From positions 26,944 through 90,943 of the forward strand of contig NZ_JBQKGW010000011.1 of NCBI RefSeq assembly GCF_052118625.1: 64,000 nucleotides of DNA, given 5' to 3'. The notes under the pieces are model-generated. The model was not told where the DNA came from. It ran no database searches and saw only the letters and a list, made by a program, of their open reading frames with translations. Shown here piece by piece: positions 54,631-63,632 of this stretch. The stretch is from Porcincola sp945869225 (lineage in GTDB: Bacteria > Bacillota > Clostridia > Lachnospirales > Lachnospiraceae). A program made the position numbers and the translations under genes. Each line of letters opens with the position of its first letter. Within the stretch, counting starts at the first letter, position 1.

Positions 54631-55185
54631 ATGAGGGAATTTTCGGGACAGAAATCAGTGATTACACCGGAGGGCGTTTTTATTATTGGAACCTATGATG
54701 AAAACGGGACACCGAATGCCATGAACGCGGCATGGGGCCAGCAGAGTGATTATGGTGAGATCACGCTTTTCCTCGGAAAGCACAAGACAACAGAAAATAT
54801 CAAGAAGACAAAGGCATTCACGGTTGCCATGGCGACGAAAGATACGGTCGTCATTTCTGATTATTTCGGTATGGAGACCGGCAATAAGGTCAACAAGATC
54901 GAGAAAGCCGGAGTGCATGTCCACAAGTCCGCTCATGTGAATGCACCGGTTATTGAGGAGTATCCGCTGACACTGGAATGCGAGCTGAAATCGTGGGACG
55001 ATGAGACTGGAATTCTGGTTGGAACCATTGTAAGCTCACAGGCAGATGAAAGCATCCTCACAGATGGGAAAGTGGATCTGGATAAGATGCAGCCGATTAT
55101 GTTTGATATGGCGACGAATACATATCGTGTCATCGGACCGGTCGTGGGAAAAGCATTTCATGACGGACTGCAGCTGAAAGGATAA
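54631..55185 (+). CDS. Flavin reductase-like (FMN-binding split barrel) protein
   Basis: The 184-residue protein matches the flavin reductase-like domain: SVITPEGVFIIGTYDENGTPNAMNAAWG near the start, the HKTTENIKKTKAFTVAMAT segment and DYFGMETGNKVNKI. It probably binds FMN and reduces flavin or acts as a flavoredoxin. It is monocistronic with a clear promoter and terminator. The AGAGAGG site precedes ATG 54631. Confidence 0.9.
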   Translation: MREFSGQKSVITPEGVFIIGTYDENGTPNAMNAAWGQQSDYGEITLFLGKHKTTENIKKTKAFTVAMATKDTVVISDYFGMETGNKVNKIEKAGVHVHKSAHVNAPVIEEYPLTLECELKSWDDETGILVGTIVSSQADESILTDGKVDLDKMQPIMFDMATNTYRVIGPVVGKAFHDGLQLKG

Positions 55186-55211
55186 TAAAGTTTACAATTT
55201 CATGATCGGGC

Positions 55212-55248
55212 AAGTCCTGGTGGAAGGAATTCCATCAGGGCTTTTTTA
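55212..55248 (+). terminator. Rho-independent terminator
   Basis: AAGTCCTGGTGGAA pairs with TTCCATCAGGGCTT with one mismatch and is followed by TTTTT. It ends the flavin reductase-like gene. Confidence 0.85.
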
Positions 55249-55356
55249 ATTGTTGAGCATCGGTGGAGGCATATCCTTCGCACCGGAGACAGAAGCGCTG
55301 GAAAGGGGCAGAACGTCTTCTACAGGGAAAGGAGGAATACAGGGGAGGGGATCTCC

Positions 55357-56568
55357 TCAGGGGTTGCACCTTTTGCAGGGTTCATACCCCATTGAGATCA
55401 GGTCATCCCTGGAACCGGTGTACTCCATCTTGTTGGAATCAGACATCTGGCCGACAGAGCTGCAGCCCGGATAATGAAACTTCCCGGTGTTTGTATTGAC
55501 GATGTACGTCATTGCCGGTCCTCCGGTAGCACTTTCCGGGGCGGATACTATCTGCGGCGATTCTCCGGACGCCTGATCCTGAGGAGTGCTGGCCTGTTTG
55601 CTGATACTCTGTGATGCGTCAGAGCTGGCGTCAAGAAGATCATAGGCGTTCATCCCCAGAGCCAGCGCAAGAGCCGCATCAATGCCATCTCCCGGGAGGC
55701 TGTGATTCTGCCTGAACGCCGCAGCGGCCGCCGCTGTTCCGCTTCCTGCGATTCCGTCGGGCGAACCGCAGTCATAGCCCTGATCGTTCAGTGCCTTCTG
55801 GACGGCCTTGATGACAGAAGGAGAGGAAAAGTTCACGCCATCATATTTGGCAGTTTCACTTCCGGTATAGGGCTTGCCGGAACTGTCGCCGGTTGCATAG
55901 TCGATGGAAATGCCTGGCTGGACATTGTAACAGTAAACGTTAAAGGAGACGCCGCTTCCGCTGTCCTCAACGGACTCCGCTTCCATCAGGACTCCCGATG
56001 CCAGGAGGTTGCTGTCTTCAAAAATCGGAGTAACGCGGTAGAGCACATGGTTCCCGGTTTCCTTTATATAATCGGCGACCTGGTTCTCATAGGGCAGCAT
56101 GCCCTCGACGTTCATGTACCGGGTTCCGGTGATCAGGTTCTCTTCATTGGCATTCTCTCCGGACAGCTCGTAGGCAATCAGATGACAGCGGTTATAAAGA
56201 TAATTGCCATCGATTCCCTCATATTTTACAGTATGCCACCCCGTCGGCTGGACACTTCCAATGGAGCCCCTGGGAGTGTCCGGGAGAAGATCCGGCCCGA
56301 TGCAGGCGACGGCTTCGCCGCACCGCCCCTCCTCGTCCAGTTCCGAGAAGGTCTCAAAGGAAGAGGATGACAGGTCAGATTCCTGAAAATACGGGATGTT
56401 GTCATGGAACTCTGCGGAGGGTGCGGACGAGTAGGCTGGAAGATCATCCTGCGTGATCGTCTGTTCATCCGAGAGAACGGTTGTGATGGCAGCGCCGGCA
56501 GGCGCCGCCATCGAGAAACACAGAATCAGCGACAGCAGGAAGGATATTGGCATGTTTTGTCTTTTCAT
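55357..56568 (-). CDS. Secreted DNA/RNA non-specific endonuclease with peptidoglycan-binding and Cys-rich C-terminal domains
   Basis: The 403-residue protein has a signal peptide (MKRQNMPISFLLSLILCFSM). Residues about 80-220 form a DNA-entry type nuclease with LYNRCHLIAYELSGENA and NLITGTRYMNVEG; the His is the expected catalytic base and the Cys before it is seen in Lachnospiraceae forms. Residues about 250-305 resemble a PG_binding_1 helical bundle (IKAVQKALNDQGYD). The last 50 residues are an Ada-like zinc module (FHYPGCS and CKRCNP). Such a protein would act outside the cell or at the wall to degrade nucleic acid. ATG 56568 starts 6 bases after AGAGGTG. Confidence 0.88.
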   Translation of the reverse strand: MKRQNMPISFLLSLILCFSMAAPAGAAITTVLSDEQTITQDDLPAYSSAPSAEFHDNIPYFQESDLSSSSFETFSELDEEGRCGEAVACIGPDLLPDTPRGSIGSVQPTGWHTVKYEGIDGNYLYNRCHLIAYELSGENANEENLITGTRYMNVEGMLPYENQVADYIKETGNHVLYRVTPIFEDSNLLASGVLMEAESVEDSGSGVSFNVYCYNVQPGISIDYATGDSSGKPYTGSETAKYDGVNFSSPSVIKAVQKALNDQGYDCGSPDGIAGSGTAAAAAAFRQNHSLPGDGIDAALALALGMNAYDLLDASSDASQSISKQASTPQDQASGESPQIVSAPESATGGPAMTYIVNTNTGKFHYPGCSSVGQMSDSNKMEYTGSRDDLISMGYEPCKRCNP

Positions 56569-56597
56569 ATTCGCACCTCTTTGCGGTTACCTATGTC

Positions 56598-56913
56598 TGC
56601 ATCATAGGTCATCTAAACGAACCTGTAAAGATACGAAAGATCAGTGAAAAGCTGCTTGCCGCGGCGATGGAGGAATTTTCATCGAAGGGGTATGACGGTG
56701 CGTCAGTGCGACCGAAAACTGAGGAAGGATCTGTCGGAGGAGATGGTGGCGGATGTATTCCGTCAGCTGCAGAATGGTCTGAATGCGGATTTCCGGAACA
56801 AGCAGGCTGGAGATTCACGGGAAAAGCTGATTGCACATGAGCTGGCCTGCCAGACTGCCTTGTCTGTGTTTCTGTACGGCGTTCTGGATACAGGCGGACA
56901 TGCGGCAGATTGA
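56598..56913 (+). pseudogene. Decayed TetR family regulator
   Basis: One frame shows the typical TetR N-terminus ISEKLLAAAMEEFSSKGYDGASV, with no start codon or ribosome site. The frame then changes: a second frame from about 56690 continues as a helical C-terminal-like sequence (RKDLSEEMVADVFRQLQNG to LYGVLDTGG). The recognition helix is missing. This fits a regulator broken by a deletion and frameshift. Confidence 0.55.
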
Positions 56914-56916
56914 TGA

Positions 56917-57393
56917 GATCTGTCATCGAATCGAGGCACACTGAGTCGAGACATTTTTCTTCCGATTGGAATCGGACTGGTTATGGGATACCCGGCGGGC
57001 CTTCTGCTCAGAAAGGTTCGAAAGAAGGCGGGAGTGCTGGCCATTCTTCTTGCAGACATCACGGCGACGGCCGTTGTCGGGATTCTGCTGAATCGCTTTC
57101 TGTTTTCGACAATTACACTGAATTATATGCTTATGGGTGTGTCGGCATCCGCTGCATTCTCCAATATGATCGATGAGGCGGAACTTGAAGAATTGACCGA
57201 CTGGTATGCACCGATTCTTGGAGTCAGCCTTCTGACGGCAATCGTGGATCTGGGGGCACCGCTGGATTACCACCTGATTCTCGGGGCAGGTCTTTATACC
57301 TTTGTGTACATTGCGTCTGCAGCGGTAATCAATGAGATCATCGCCGTGATCGCGGCGAAAAAAGGGTTTGAGCTGGCAGGAGAGATTTCATAG
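56917..57393 (+). pseudogene. Fragment of a cation:proton antiporter-like membrane protein
   Basis: The open frame begins without a start and reads DLSSNRGTLSRDIFLPIGIGLVMGYPAG, followed by several membrane helices including ILLADITATAVVGILLN and LDLGAPLDYHLILGAGLYTFVYIA. The final SAAVINEIIAVIAAKKGFELAGE looks like the end of NhaP/KefB-type antiporters. The join after LYTFVYIA appears to lack a further helix or more, so I think the gene lost its N-terminus and an internal part. ATG 56983 can start a 136-residue product if it is expressed. Confidence 0.5.
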
Positions 57394-57753
57394 ATAAAAG
57401 ATGAACAAGTTCCAAACTAAAACAAAAATCATACTATGAAAAAATATTATAATCAACAACCAATTTTTCCGCCCGTACTCGATTTTCCGTACTACAATGA
57501 ATTATTTAACTCTGGCATAATGAGATGGAACCAAAGGGATAGGAACGCAGGAGCAGGCAACGCCGCCATTGATATGGCATTTATTATTTATGAGCAATAC
57601 ACCTCTTTTCGAATGTTGGGTCAGACCGCCTGACATGATACACAAAAGCAGGAGTATTGCTCTATTTATGTCCAAATCCCCTGAAATAATAGGCTGATTC
57701 AATGGTTTCATGCGTTATACACGGCACGATCCGAGACGTCGGAGAAGAAAAAC
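57394..57753 (+). other. AT-rich intergenic stretch with a doubtful short open frame
   Basis: This 360-bp stretch is clearly more AT-rich than its neighbours. A 65-codon frame (57436-57633, beginning MKKYYNQQPIFPP) lacks a ribosome site and resembles nothing I know. No repeat or hairpin of note is seen. It may be leftover sequence from a lost element. Confidence 0.35.
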
Positions 57754-59868
57754 ATGATGATGAAAAAAATATATGCAGCGCTGGCGCTCGCCGGTACGTT
57801 TGCAGTCAGCGCAGACCTGTCCGGATGCGCGGAAGAGACGACAAGGTCAGTGTTTGCGGAGCTGGAGGAAGCATACAGCGCCGGGACGTCGGAGGGCGGT
57901 GAAGCGGTTTCTGCTGAATCCGCGGACGGGGAATCCGTTTTCTCCGGTGGAACCGGGAGCACAGAGCCGGGCTGGACCCTCATGATCTACCTGTGCGGCT
58001 CTGATCTGGAGAGCGAGAACGCCATGGCATCCATGAATCTGGAGGAAATGTGCAGTGCCTCGATTCCGGAGGGTGTCAACGTGCTGGTGGAAACCGGCGG
58101 ATCTTCTGCCTGGTATTGGGACGGGATCGAAACGGACGTGCTCGGACGTTTCCAGGTCCATGACGGCGTGCTGGAGGAAGTGGAGACGGCGGAGCTGGCA
58201 TCCATGGGGAATTCCGCTACGCTGACAAATTTCATTCAATGGGGTGTCTCCAACTATCCGTCGGAGCATTACGGTGTGATTCTCTGGGATCACGGCGGCG
58301 GGAACGCGGATGGCGTCTGTTATGACGAATTGTATGACGGCGACAACCTGACGCTGCCGGAACTTGGGTCAGCCCTTCGCGATGCAGACAGCATGCTGGA
58401 TTTCATCGGCTTTGACGCCTGTCTGATGGCGAGCATGGAGACAGCCTCCGCGGTCAGCGGGACCGGATATTATATGGTGGCTTCAGAGGAGACAGAGCCC
58501 GGACTGGGATGGGATTACGAGGCGATGCTGAATGCGCTCGGAGAGAATCCTTCCATGAAGGGAGATGAGCTGGGGCAGATCGTCTGCGATGCTTTTCTGG
58601 AAAAATGCACGAGACTCGACTGCGCCGATGAGGCGACGCTTTCCGTGATTGATCTCTCTCAGACAGGAAAACTGGATGCCGCTTTCGATGAATACACCGG
58701 CGGCATGGCGCTGGCGGCGAACGATGTGCGGACGCTGAACAGTGTGGCTTCCGGCGCGGACAGGACAGAGTCCTATGGCGGCAATACAGACACAGAGGGT
58801 TACTGCAACATGATCGACCTGGCGGATCTTGTGACCAACACGCAGGACTACGTGCAGACGGACGGCACTGCTCTTCTGTCGGCAATCGACGAGGCGGTCG
58901 TCTACAGCGTACACGGTCCGGGAAGAGAGAATGCCAACGGCATTTCGGTCTTTTATCCGATTGGCGCGACAGAGGATGAGCTGTCGATGTACATGGAAGA
59001 TTCAGATCATACGCCGTATCTGCAGTATATCGCAGCAGTCACGGACACCTACGGCGATGTGGACTGGCAGGCGGCCTGGACGGAATACGACTCGTCTGGT
59101 GCCGAGTCAAATTCATCGGGGGACGGTGCTTTCTGGCAGGATATGCAGGAGCAGCTGACAGAGCTGCAGCCTGTGACAGGAAGCGACTTCGATGTACAGT
59201 TTTCGCAGTCGGTTGGCGAGGACGGATACCTGAATCTCTCGATTACCTCGGGACTGGAGGCAGTGAAGTCCGTCCATTTCCTTCTGCTGTATATGCCGGA
59301 CGGACAGGAGGACGGATCATCTTCCGAATATGTCTACCTCGGTGAGGATAACGACATCAATGGCGACTGGGAAAACGGCACATTCCAGGATAATTTCTGG
59401 GGGCAGTGGATGACGATCGGCGGTGAATTTGTGAATGCTGAGTTGATTGAGGAAACAGACTATTACAATCTGTATTCCATCCCGGCGAAGGTGAACGGAC
59501 AGGAAACCAATCTTCACGCCATTTATGATTATTCTGCGGAGAAATATCGGGTACTTGGCACGTATGACGGCATCACAGACAGCGGAGATGCGTCCGGCAG
59601 TAAGACAAGCCGGGGCATCACTCCGCTGCAGGCAGGCGATGAGGTCGTTTTCCTGCTGCCGGCCTATGAGGCTGATGCGGACGAGGACGCCTGGTATACC
59701 ACCGACGCGGTGACATGGTCGGAGGATGTGGTCATGCAGAACGAGGATATGGGTGATGGCTTCTACATGTACATGTTTGAAATCAAAGACATCTTCGGCG
59801 TGGAGTATGACACGGAACCGGTTGTCATGGAGGCTGCGGGCGATACCATTTATCCGATCATGGAGTGA
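57754..59868 (+). CDS. Clostripain-related (C11) cysteine peptidase lipoprotein
   Basis: The 704-residue protein has a lipoprotein signal (MKKIYAALALAGTFAV then lipobox LSGC, Cys25). The peptidase core has WTLMIYLCGSDLE near residue 72, WDHGGG with catalytic His180 and FDACLMAS with catalytic Cys223, the C11/caspase-fold dyad. About 300 residues of beta-type extracellular sequence follow. It cuts proteins after basic residues if it follows clostripain. Three ATG codons in a row start the gene after GGAGAAG. Confidence 0.92.
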   Translation: MMMKKIYAALALAGTFAVSADLSGCAEETTRSVFAELEEAYSAGTSEGGEAVSAESADGESVFSGGTGSTEPGWTLMIYLCGSDLESENAMASMNLEEMCSASIPEGVNVLVETGGSSAWYWDGIETDVLGRFQVHDGVLEEVETAELASMGNSATLTNFIQWGVSNYPSEHYGVILWDHGGGNADGVCYDELYDGDNLTLPELGSALRDADSMLDFIGFDACLMASMETASAVSGTGYYMVASEETEPGLGWDYEAMLNALGENPSMKGDELGQIVCDAFLEKCTRLDCADEATLSVIDLSQTGKLDAAFDEYTGGMALAANDVRTLNSVASGADRTESYGGNTDTEGYCNMIDLADLVTNTQDYVQTDGTALLSAIDEAVVYSVHGPGRENANGISVFYPIGATEDELSMYMEDSDHTPYLQYIAAVTDTYGDVDWQAAWTEYDSSGAESNSSGDGAFWQDMQEQLTELQPVTGSDFDVQFSQSVGEDGYLNLSITSGLEAVKSVHFLLLYMPDGQEDGSSSEYVYLGEDNDINGDWENGTFQDNFWGQWMTIGGEFVNAELIEETDYYNLYSIPAKVNGQETNLHAIYDYSAEKYRVLGTYDGITDSGDASGSKTSRGITPLQAGDEVVFLLPAYEADADEDAWYTTDAVTWSEDVVMQNEDMGDGFYMYMFEIKDIFGVEYDTEPVVMEAAGDTIYPIME

Positions 59869-59923
59869 TGCGTCCGTGTAAATAGCCAAAACTTCCCGCA
59901 CCGGAAAGGCGAATCCTACCCTC

Positions 59924-59952
59924 TTGACCTTATACCAGATATAGACTATAGA
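59924..59952 (+). promoter_or_regulatory. Promoter of the amidohydrolase gene
   Basis: TTGACC at 59924-59929 and TATAGA at 59947-59952 are separated by exactly 17 bp, about 75 bp upstream of ATG 60026. Confidence 0.75.
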
Positions 59953-60025
59953 GTATTACTTATCAGGTGATCATCATTGTATCAGCTATATGTTTATGCA
60001 TCGTATCAAAGAAGGAGGAGCGTTA

Positions 60026-61432
60026 ATGGGAAAAAAGGTGCTCATTCAAAACGCACGTGCCATCGTGACCTGTGATCAAAACGACACAGTCTGCAGGAAT
60101 GCCGATATTCTGGTGAATGGACCGGAAATTGAATCCATCGGGCCTTCGCTCAGCGGAACGGAACAGGCTGAAGGCGCGGAGGTGATTGATGCGACCGGTA
60201 TGCTGATCTATCCGGGACTCATCAATACGCATCATCATTTCTTTCAGACATTTGTCAGGAATCTGATCACGATTGACTATGCGAATATGACTGTGCCTGA
60301 ATGGATCGCGAAGATCTATAAAATCTTTCAGGCGATCGATGATGATGTGATCTATTACTCTTCGCTGACTGCGATGGCGGATCTGATCAAGCACGGCTGT
60401 ACGGCGGCTTTTGACCATCAATACTGCTACACGGATAGAACAGGCAAGCGGCCTGTAGACCGGCAGATGGAAGCAGCGGATCTCCTCGGAATCCGATATC
60501 ATGCGGGAAGGGGAACGAATACGCTTCCGCCTGAGTCCGGCAGCGACATGCCCGTGAATATGGTGGAAACAACAGAAGAGTTCCTTGATGACTGTGAGCG
60601 GCTGAGAAAGCGATATCATGATCCCCGGCCCTTTTCGATGCATCAGATCGTTCCGTCTCCGTGTCAGCCCATGAATTGCAGAAAAGAGACATTCGTTGAA
60701 ACGGTGAAATACTGCAGGGAGAACGGACTCCGGATGCATACGCATCTGGGTGAAGGCGAGAACGAAGTGATGGTCCGGAGGTGGGGCAAGCGTACGCTGG
60801 AGTGGGCGGAGGAAATCGGATTTGTGGGTCCCGATGTATGGATCGCCCATGCATGGGAACTTACGCCGGAAGAGTGGAAAACACTCGCAAGGACGGGAAC
60901 AGGTGTTTCGCATTGCCCGACGCCGGCACTGCTGGGAGGATTCCCGATTCTGCCGATTAAAGATATGCAGGAAGCAGGAGTCAATATCAGCCTGGGATGC
61001 GATGGTTCGGCAACAAATGATGGATCAAGTCTTCTTGATTCTATGAGACTTGGATGGATGGCGCAGTCGTACTTCAGCAAGAGCCGCGGAGGGGCGATCT
61101 CTCCGTATGATATGCTCAAGATCGCGACCGTAAACGGGGCGAAAACGCTTGGACGTGACGATCTTGGAAGTCTGGAACCTCATAAAGCAGCAGATCTCTT
61201 TATGATCGATTCTGCGAAGCTCGAGCTTACAGGGGCTATCCATGACCCGAAGAATCTTCTCGCTCGCTGCGGTGTGACAGGATATACGGATCTTACCATG
61301 GTCAATGGCCGTGTGGTCTGGCGTAACGGCACGTTGACAGGCGTTGATGAAGAAAAACTTTCTGCTGAGGGAGAAAAAGTATTCGACCGGGTTATCAAAG
61401 AACCGTTTCACACGTTCTATTCAGTTTCCTGA
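60026..61432 (+). CDS. Amidohydrolase, AtzA/8-oxoguanine deaminase-like
   Basis: The 468-residue protein is a TIM-barrel metal-dependent deaminase of the AtzA/TrzN group. The metal motif NTHHH (His69-His71), the HTHLGEG motif (His238, His240), AHAWEL and CDGSATND are all present in the family order, and an MLIYPGLINTHHH opening is typical. Related enzymes deaminate 8-oxoguanine, guanine or other purines and pterins; the CDGSATNDGSS segment fits the 8-oxoguanine branch by memory. The ATG 60026 start follows AAGGAGGAG. No other purine gene is near. Confidence 0.88.
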   Translation: MGKKVLIQNARAIVTCDQNDTVCRNADILVNGPEIESIGPSLSGTEQAEGAEVIDATGMLIYPGLINTHHHFFQTFVRNLITIDYANMTVPEWIAKIYKIFQAIDDDVIYYSSLTAMADLIKHGCTAAFDHQYCYTDRTGKRPVDRQMEAADLLGIRYHAGRGTNTLPPESGSDMPVNMVETTEEFLDDCERLRKRYHDPRPFSMHQIVPSPCQPMNCRKETFVETVKYCRENGLRMHTHLGEGENEVMVRRWGKRTLEWAEEIGFVGPDVWIAHAWELTPEEWKTLARTGTGVSHCPTPALLGGFPILPIKDMQEAGVNISLGCDGSATNDGSSLLDSMRLGWMAQSYFSKSRGGAISPYDMLKIATVNGAKTLGRDDLGSLEPHKAADLFMIDSAKLELTGAIHDPKNLLARCGVTGYTDLTMVNGRVVWRNGTLTGVDEEKLSAEGEKVFDRVIKEPFHTFYSVS

Positions 61433-61675
61433 ATGGGAAAATGGATCCGTACAGGCAAAAATAATAAAGGCATCGGTGACAGACATCCCGAACTTGCTAT
61501 ATAGGCTCTCGGAATCGGATTTGAATGCAGGATCAATAATGTGCGTCTCCAGATTGCTCAGGGACAAAACTGATCACAATAGACAGGAATCAGGAATACA
61601 GCAAAACAATCGGAATCGAGGACGCATCCCGCTATCGATCTGAAGCTGCCTATGAGGAGAAAGAGGTAGAAAACC

Positions 61676-61897
61676 ATGTTGAGCATTCTGGCACTTATTT
61701 TTATCATGATCGGGCTGTTTAAGCTTACGGGATTGTTTTTCCGGGCTGTCGGCACACTGCTCGGATGGATTTTCGGAGGTATCGGCTGGCTGTTTTTGGC
61801 CGGGCTTGCAGTGACGGTCTTCGGTCTGGCACTGATTGCAGTTCCCGTAGTTCTTGTTATCGGCCTTGTTGCATTGATCGCAGCAGCGGTATCCTGA
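61676..61897 (+). CDS. Small two-helix membrane protein of unknown function
   Basis: The 73-residue product is almost wholly hydrophobic with two to three helices (LIFIMIGLFKLTGLFF and the Gly/Ala/Val-rich C-terminal half). It has a GAGAAAGAGG site. A 140-residue cytosolic protein gene follows 16 bp later, so they probably act together. Confidence 0.7.
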   Translation: MLSILALIFIMIGLFKLTGLFFRAVGTLLGWIFGGIGWLFLAGLAVTVFGLALIAVPVVLVIGLVALIAAAVS

Positions 61898-61913
61898 TGT
61901 GGAGGATAAGGCA

Positions 61914-62336
61914 ATGAATGAAGTTTATGACAGGAATAAAGAGATACGAGAAGCAATCCGGGCCGGAGAACGTGCGCTGGACAGCCTGAAGGAAGCAGAT
62001 CGGCAGCTGAGCAGTGCCGGAACCTGGGGATTGATTGATATTTTCGGCGGCAACACATTCTCCGGTCTGATGAAGCATATGAGGGTAAACAACGCCAGCC
62101 GTTACGTGGATGATGCGAGACGAGATATGGCGGCGTTCCGGGATGAGCTTGGTGACATTCGCGATCTTGAAAATTTGAATGTAGACATTGACGGGTTCCT
62201 TACCTTTGCAGATTTCTTCTTTGATGGATTTGTGGCAGACATCTTCGTTCAGTCAAAGATCCGAAAGGGACAACAGCAGGTGAGAGAGGCAATCCGGAGA
62301 GTGGAAGATATACTGTCTTCTTTGCGTAAATACTAA
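61914..62336 (+). CDS. Helical cytosolic protein of unknown function
   Basis: The 140-residue product has two helical coiled-coil-like parts (EIREAIRAGERALDSLKEADRQL at the start and a C-terminal VREAIRRVEDILSS) around the motif GTWGLIDIFGGNTFSGLMKH, which looks like a family signature I cannot name. ATG 61914 follows GGAGGATAAGG. It pairs with the small membrane protein upstream. The stop lies in an 8-bp inverted repeat. Confidence 0.72.
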   Translation: MNEVYDRNKEIREAIRAGERALDSLKEADRQLSSAGTWGLIDIFGGNTFSGLMKHMRVNNASRYVDDARRDMAAFRDELGDIRDLENLNVDIDGFLTFADFFFDGFVADIFVQSKIRKGQQQVREAIRRVEDILSSLRKY

Positions 62337-62358
62337 ATAGATTCGTAAACCTATTTAG
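62333..62358. repeat. Inverted repeat CTAAATAG/CTATTTAG
   Basis: CTAAATAG (62333-62340) and CTATTTAG (62351-62358) form perfect 8-bp arms with a 10-base loop. The first arm overlaps the stop of the helical protein gene and the repeat touches the 5' end of the RloB-like remnant. A weak terminator or a scar of a lost sequence are both possible. Confidence 0.7.
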
Positions 62359-62723
62359 AGAGCAATGAACCTGTGCATAAGGAGAAGTTTGAAGGTATAC
62401 TTTCTGAAATGAAGGAGGCAGGAGAATTCAAGCGCATCAAATACCGCCTCGGTTATTGTAATTATTGCTTTGAACTTTGGATGGTACTCCACAAGCGGGC
62501 ATGTAATGGACCGCTCAGTCATAGAAGCCAGTATCTGGGGCCGATCAACCAGGCGTTTGGAGAGCATTTTGAGAACCTGGATCAGTACAAACATGAGAAT
62601 GATTTTAAGAGATGTCTTTCCGGTATCACGGTCGAAGATGTGAAAAATGCGGTAAAACGCGCAGACATAATAACTGAGGATAACAGCAAGAACGGAAATA
62701 AGCTTATAGAATACAAAGGATGA
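62349..62723 (+). pseudogene. RloB-like protein, 5'-truncated
   Basis: The open frame starts in the inverted repeat and reads SNEPVHKEKFEGILSEMKEAGEF, then the RloB-type motif YCNYCFELWMVLHK near residue 38 and a helical C-terminus with GITVEDVKNAVKRAD. RloB proteins occur in restriction-linked and abortive defence loci and are about 200 residues, with an N-terminal acidic catalytic-like region that is absent here. A GTG at 62373 could begin a 116-residue product. I treat it as a remnant. Confidence 0.6.
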
Positions 62724-62823
62724 TCGAGTAGTAACGGGCTTTGTGCGGCGGTATATACCTGATTTTTTGTGCCCCACTACGGGTTAACTACTGAAGCGGG
62801 GAGGAAAAATCGGAGGTGTGATC

Positions 62824-62889
62824 ATGAATAATATTGAAATAAGGACGCTTTTAAGGACACGTTATTTCAGAAAATTGCTTGATTTCTGA
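62824..62889 (+). CDS. Possible 21-codon small gene or leader upstream of the Fic gene
   Basis: A 21-codon frame at 62824-62889 begins MNNIEIRTLLRTRYF and has a strong GGAGGTG site 6 bases before its ATG. Its stop falls within the right arm of the 12-bp inverted repeat. It might be a leader peptide, a broken antitoxin gene start, or chance. Confidence 0.35.
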   Translation: MNNIEIRTLLRTRYFRKLLDF

Positions 62890-62928
62890 AATAATAGGCC
62901 TATAATTTAGTCGCTATTTCAAAATAAC
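62862..62928 (+). promoter_or_regulatory. Fic gene promoter with 12-bp inverted repeat operator
   Basis: TTATTTCAGAAA (62862-62873) and TTTCTGAAATAA (62883-62894) are perfect 12-bp arms with a 9-base gap. TTGATT (62879-62884) and TATAAT (62901-62906) form a 16-bp-spaced promoter overlapping the right arm. A related TATTTCAAAATAA lies downstream at 62915-62927. Repression at this promoter is likely. Confidence 0.7.
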
Positions 62929-62942
62929 AAGGAGAATAACAT

Positions 62943-63590
62943 ATGAACCGTGCAGGAGCATACGTAAATAATATAACAGGTAATGCGACATACCAATCCT
63001 TTCAGCCTGCTCCTTTGCCGCCTGAGTCATTGGAACTAAACAGCGATTCTGTACAGCTTCTGATCGAGGCCAATCGGGAGTTGGCAAAACTGAATACTGC
63101 CGCCAGTCTGATTCCAAGCACAGACCTGTTTGTGTCTATGTACGTGCGTAAAGAAGCACTCATGACATCCCAAATTGAGGGGACACAATGCACTTTGGAT
63201 GATATTCTGGATCCCGATATGGATACCAACGTAAATCTGGATGTTGGTGATGTAGTCAATTATGTAAATGCTGCACAATATGCTATTATTCACATGCAAG
63301 AACTGCCGCTGTGCAATCGTTTGCTTCGGGAAACGCATGCAATATTAATGGCCGGCGTTCGCGGCCAGGAAAAGAATCCCGGTGAGTTCCGCCGCTCGCA
63401 AAATTGGATCGGTCCAGCAGGCTGTACATTGAAAGATGCCCGTTACATTCCTCCAAATGTAGAGGATATGAACGAGGCCATGCCCGCCCTGGAAAAGTAT
63501 ATGAACGAAGATAAGCGGTATGACTGCGGTTACATTGAAGCTGTTGTCATCTGTGCCGAACACATGAATCTAAAAATTCTCTGTGGATAA
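62943..63590 (+). pseudogene. Fic family protein truncated before its catalytic motif
   Basis: The 215-residue product has the class II Fic N-terminus: FQPAPLPPESL, the inhibitory-helix type motif TSQIEGTQ (T-x3-E-G) near residue 78, RLLRETHAILMAGVRGQ, and GEFRRSQNWIGPAG. Intact Fic proteins continue to HxFx(D/E)GNGR, the AMP-transfer loop. Here the frame stops at HMNLKILCG, just where that region should start, and I do not see it in another frame downstream. The start ATG 62943 has an AAGGAGA site. The truncated product might still fold but cannot transfer AMP. Confidence 0.75.
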
Positions 63591-63632
63591 TGATTTTCTC
63601 ATTGATTTGTTCCTTTCGCCTGTCATCAGACA

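Noticed and set aside
57436..57633. 65-codon AT-rich open frame as a gene
   Set aside because: No ribosome site, no homology I know, and it lies in a decayed stretch.
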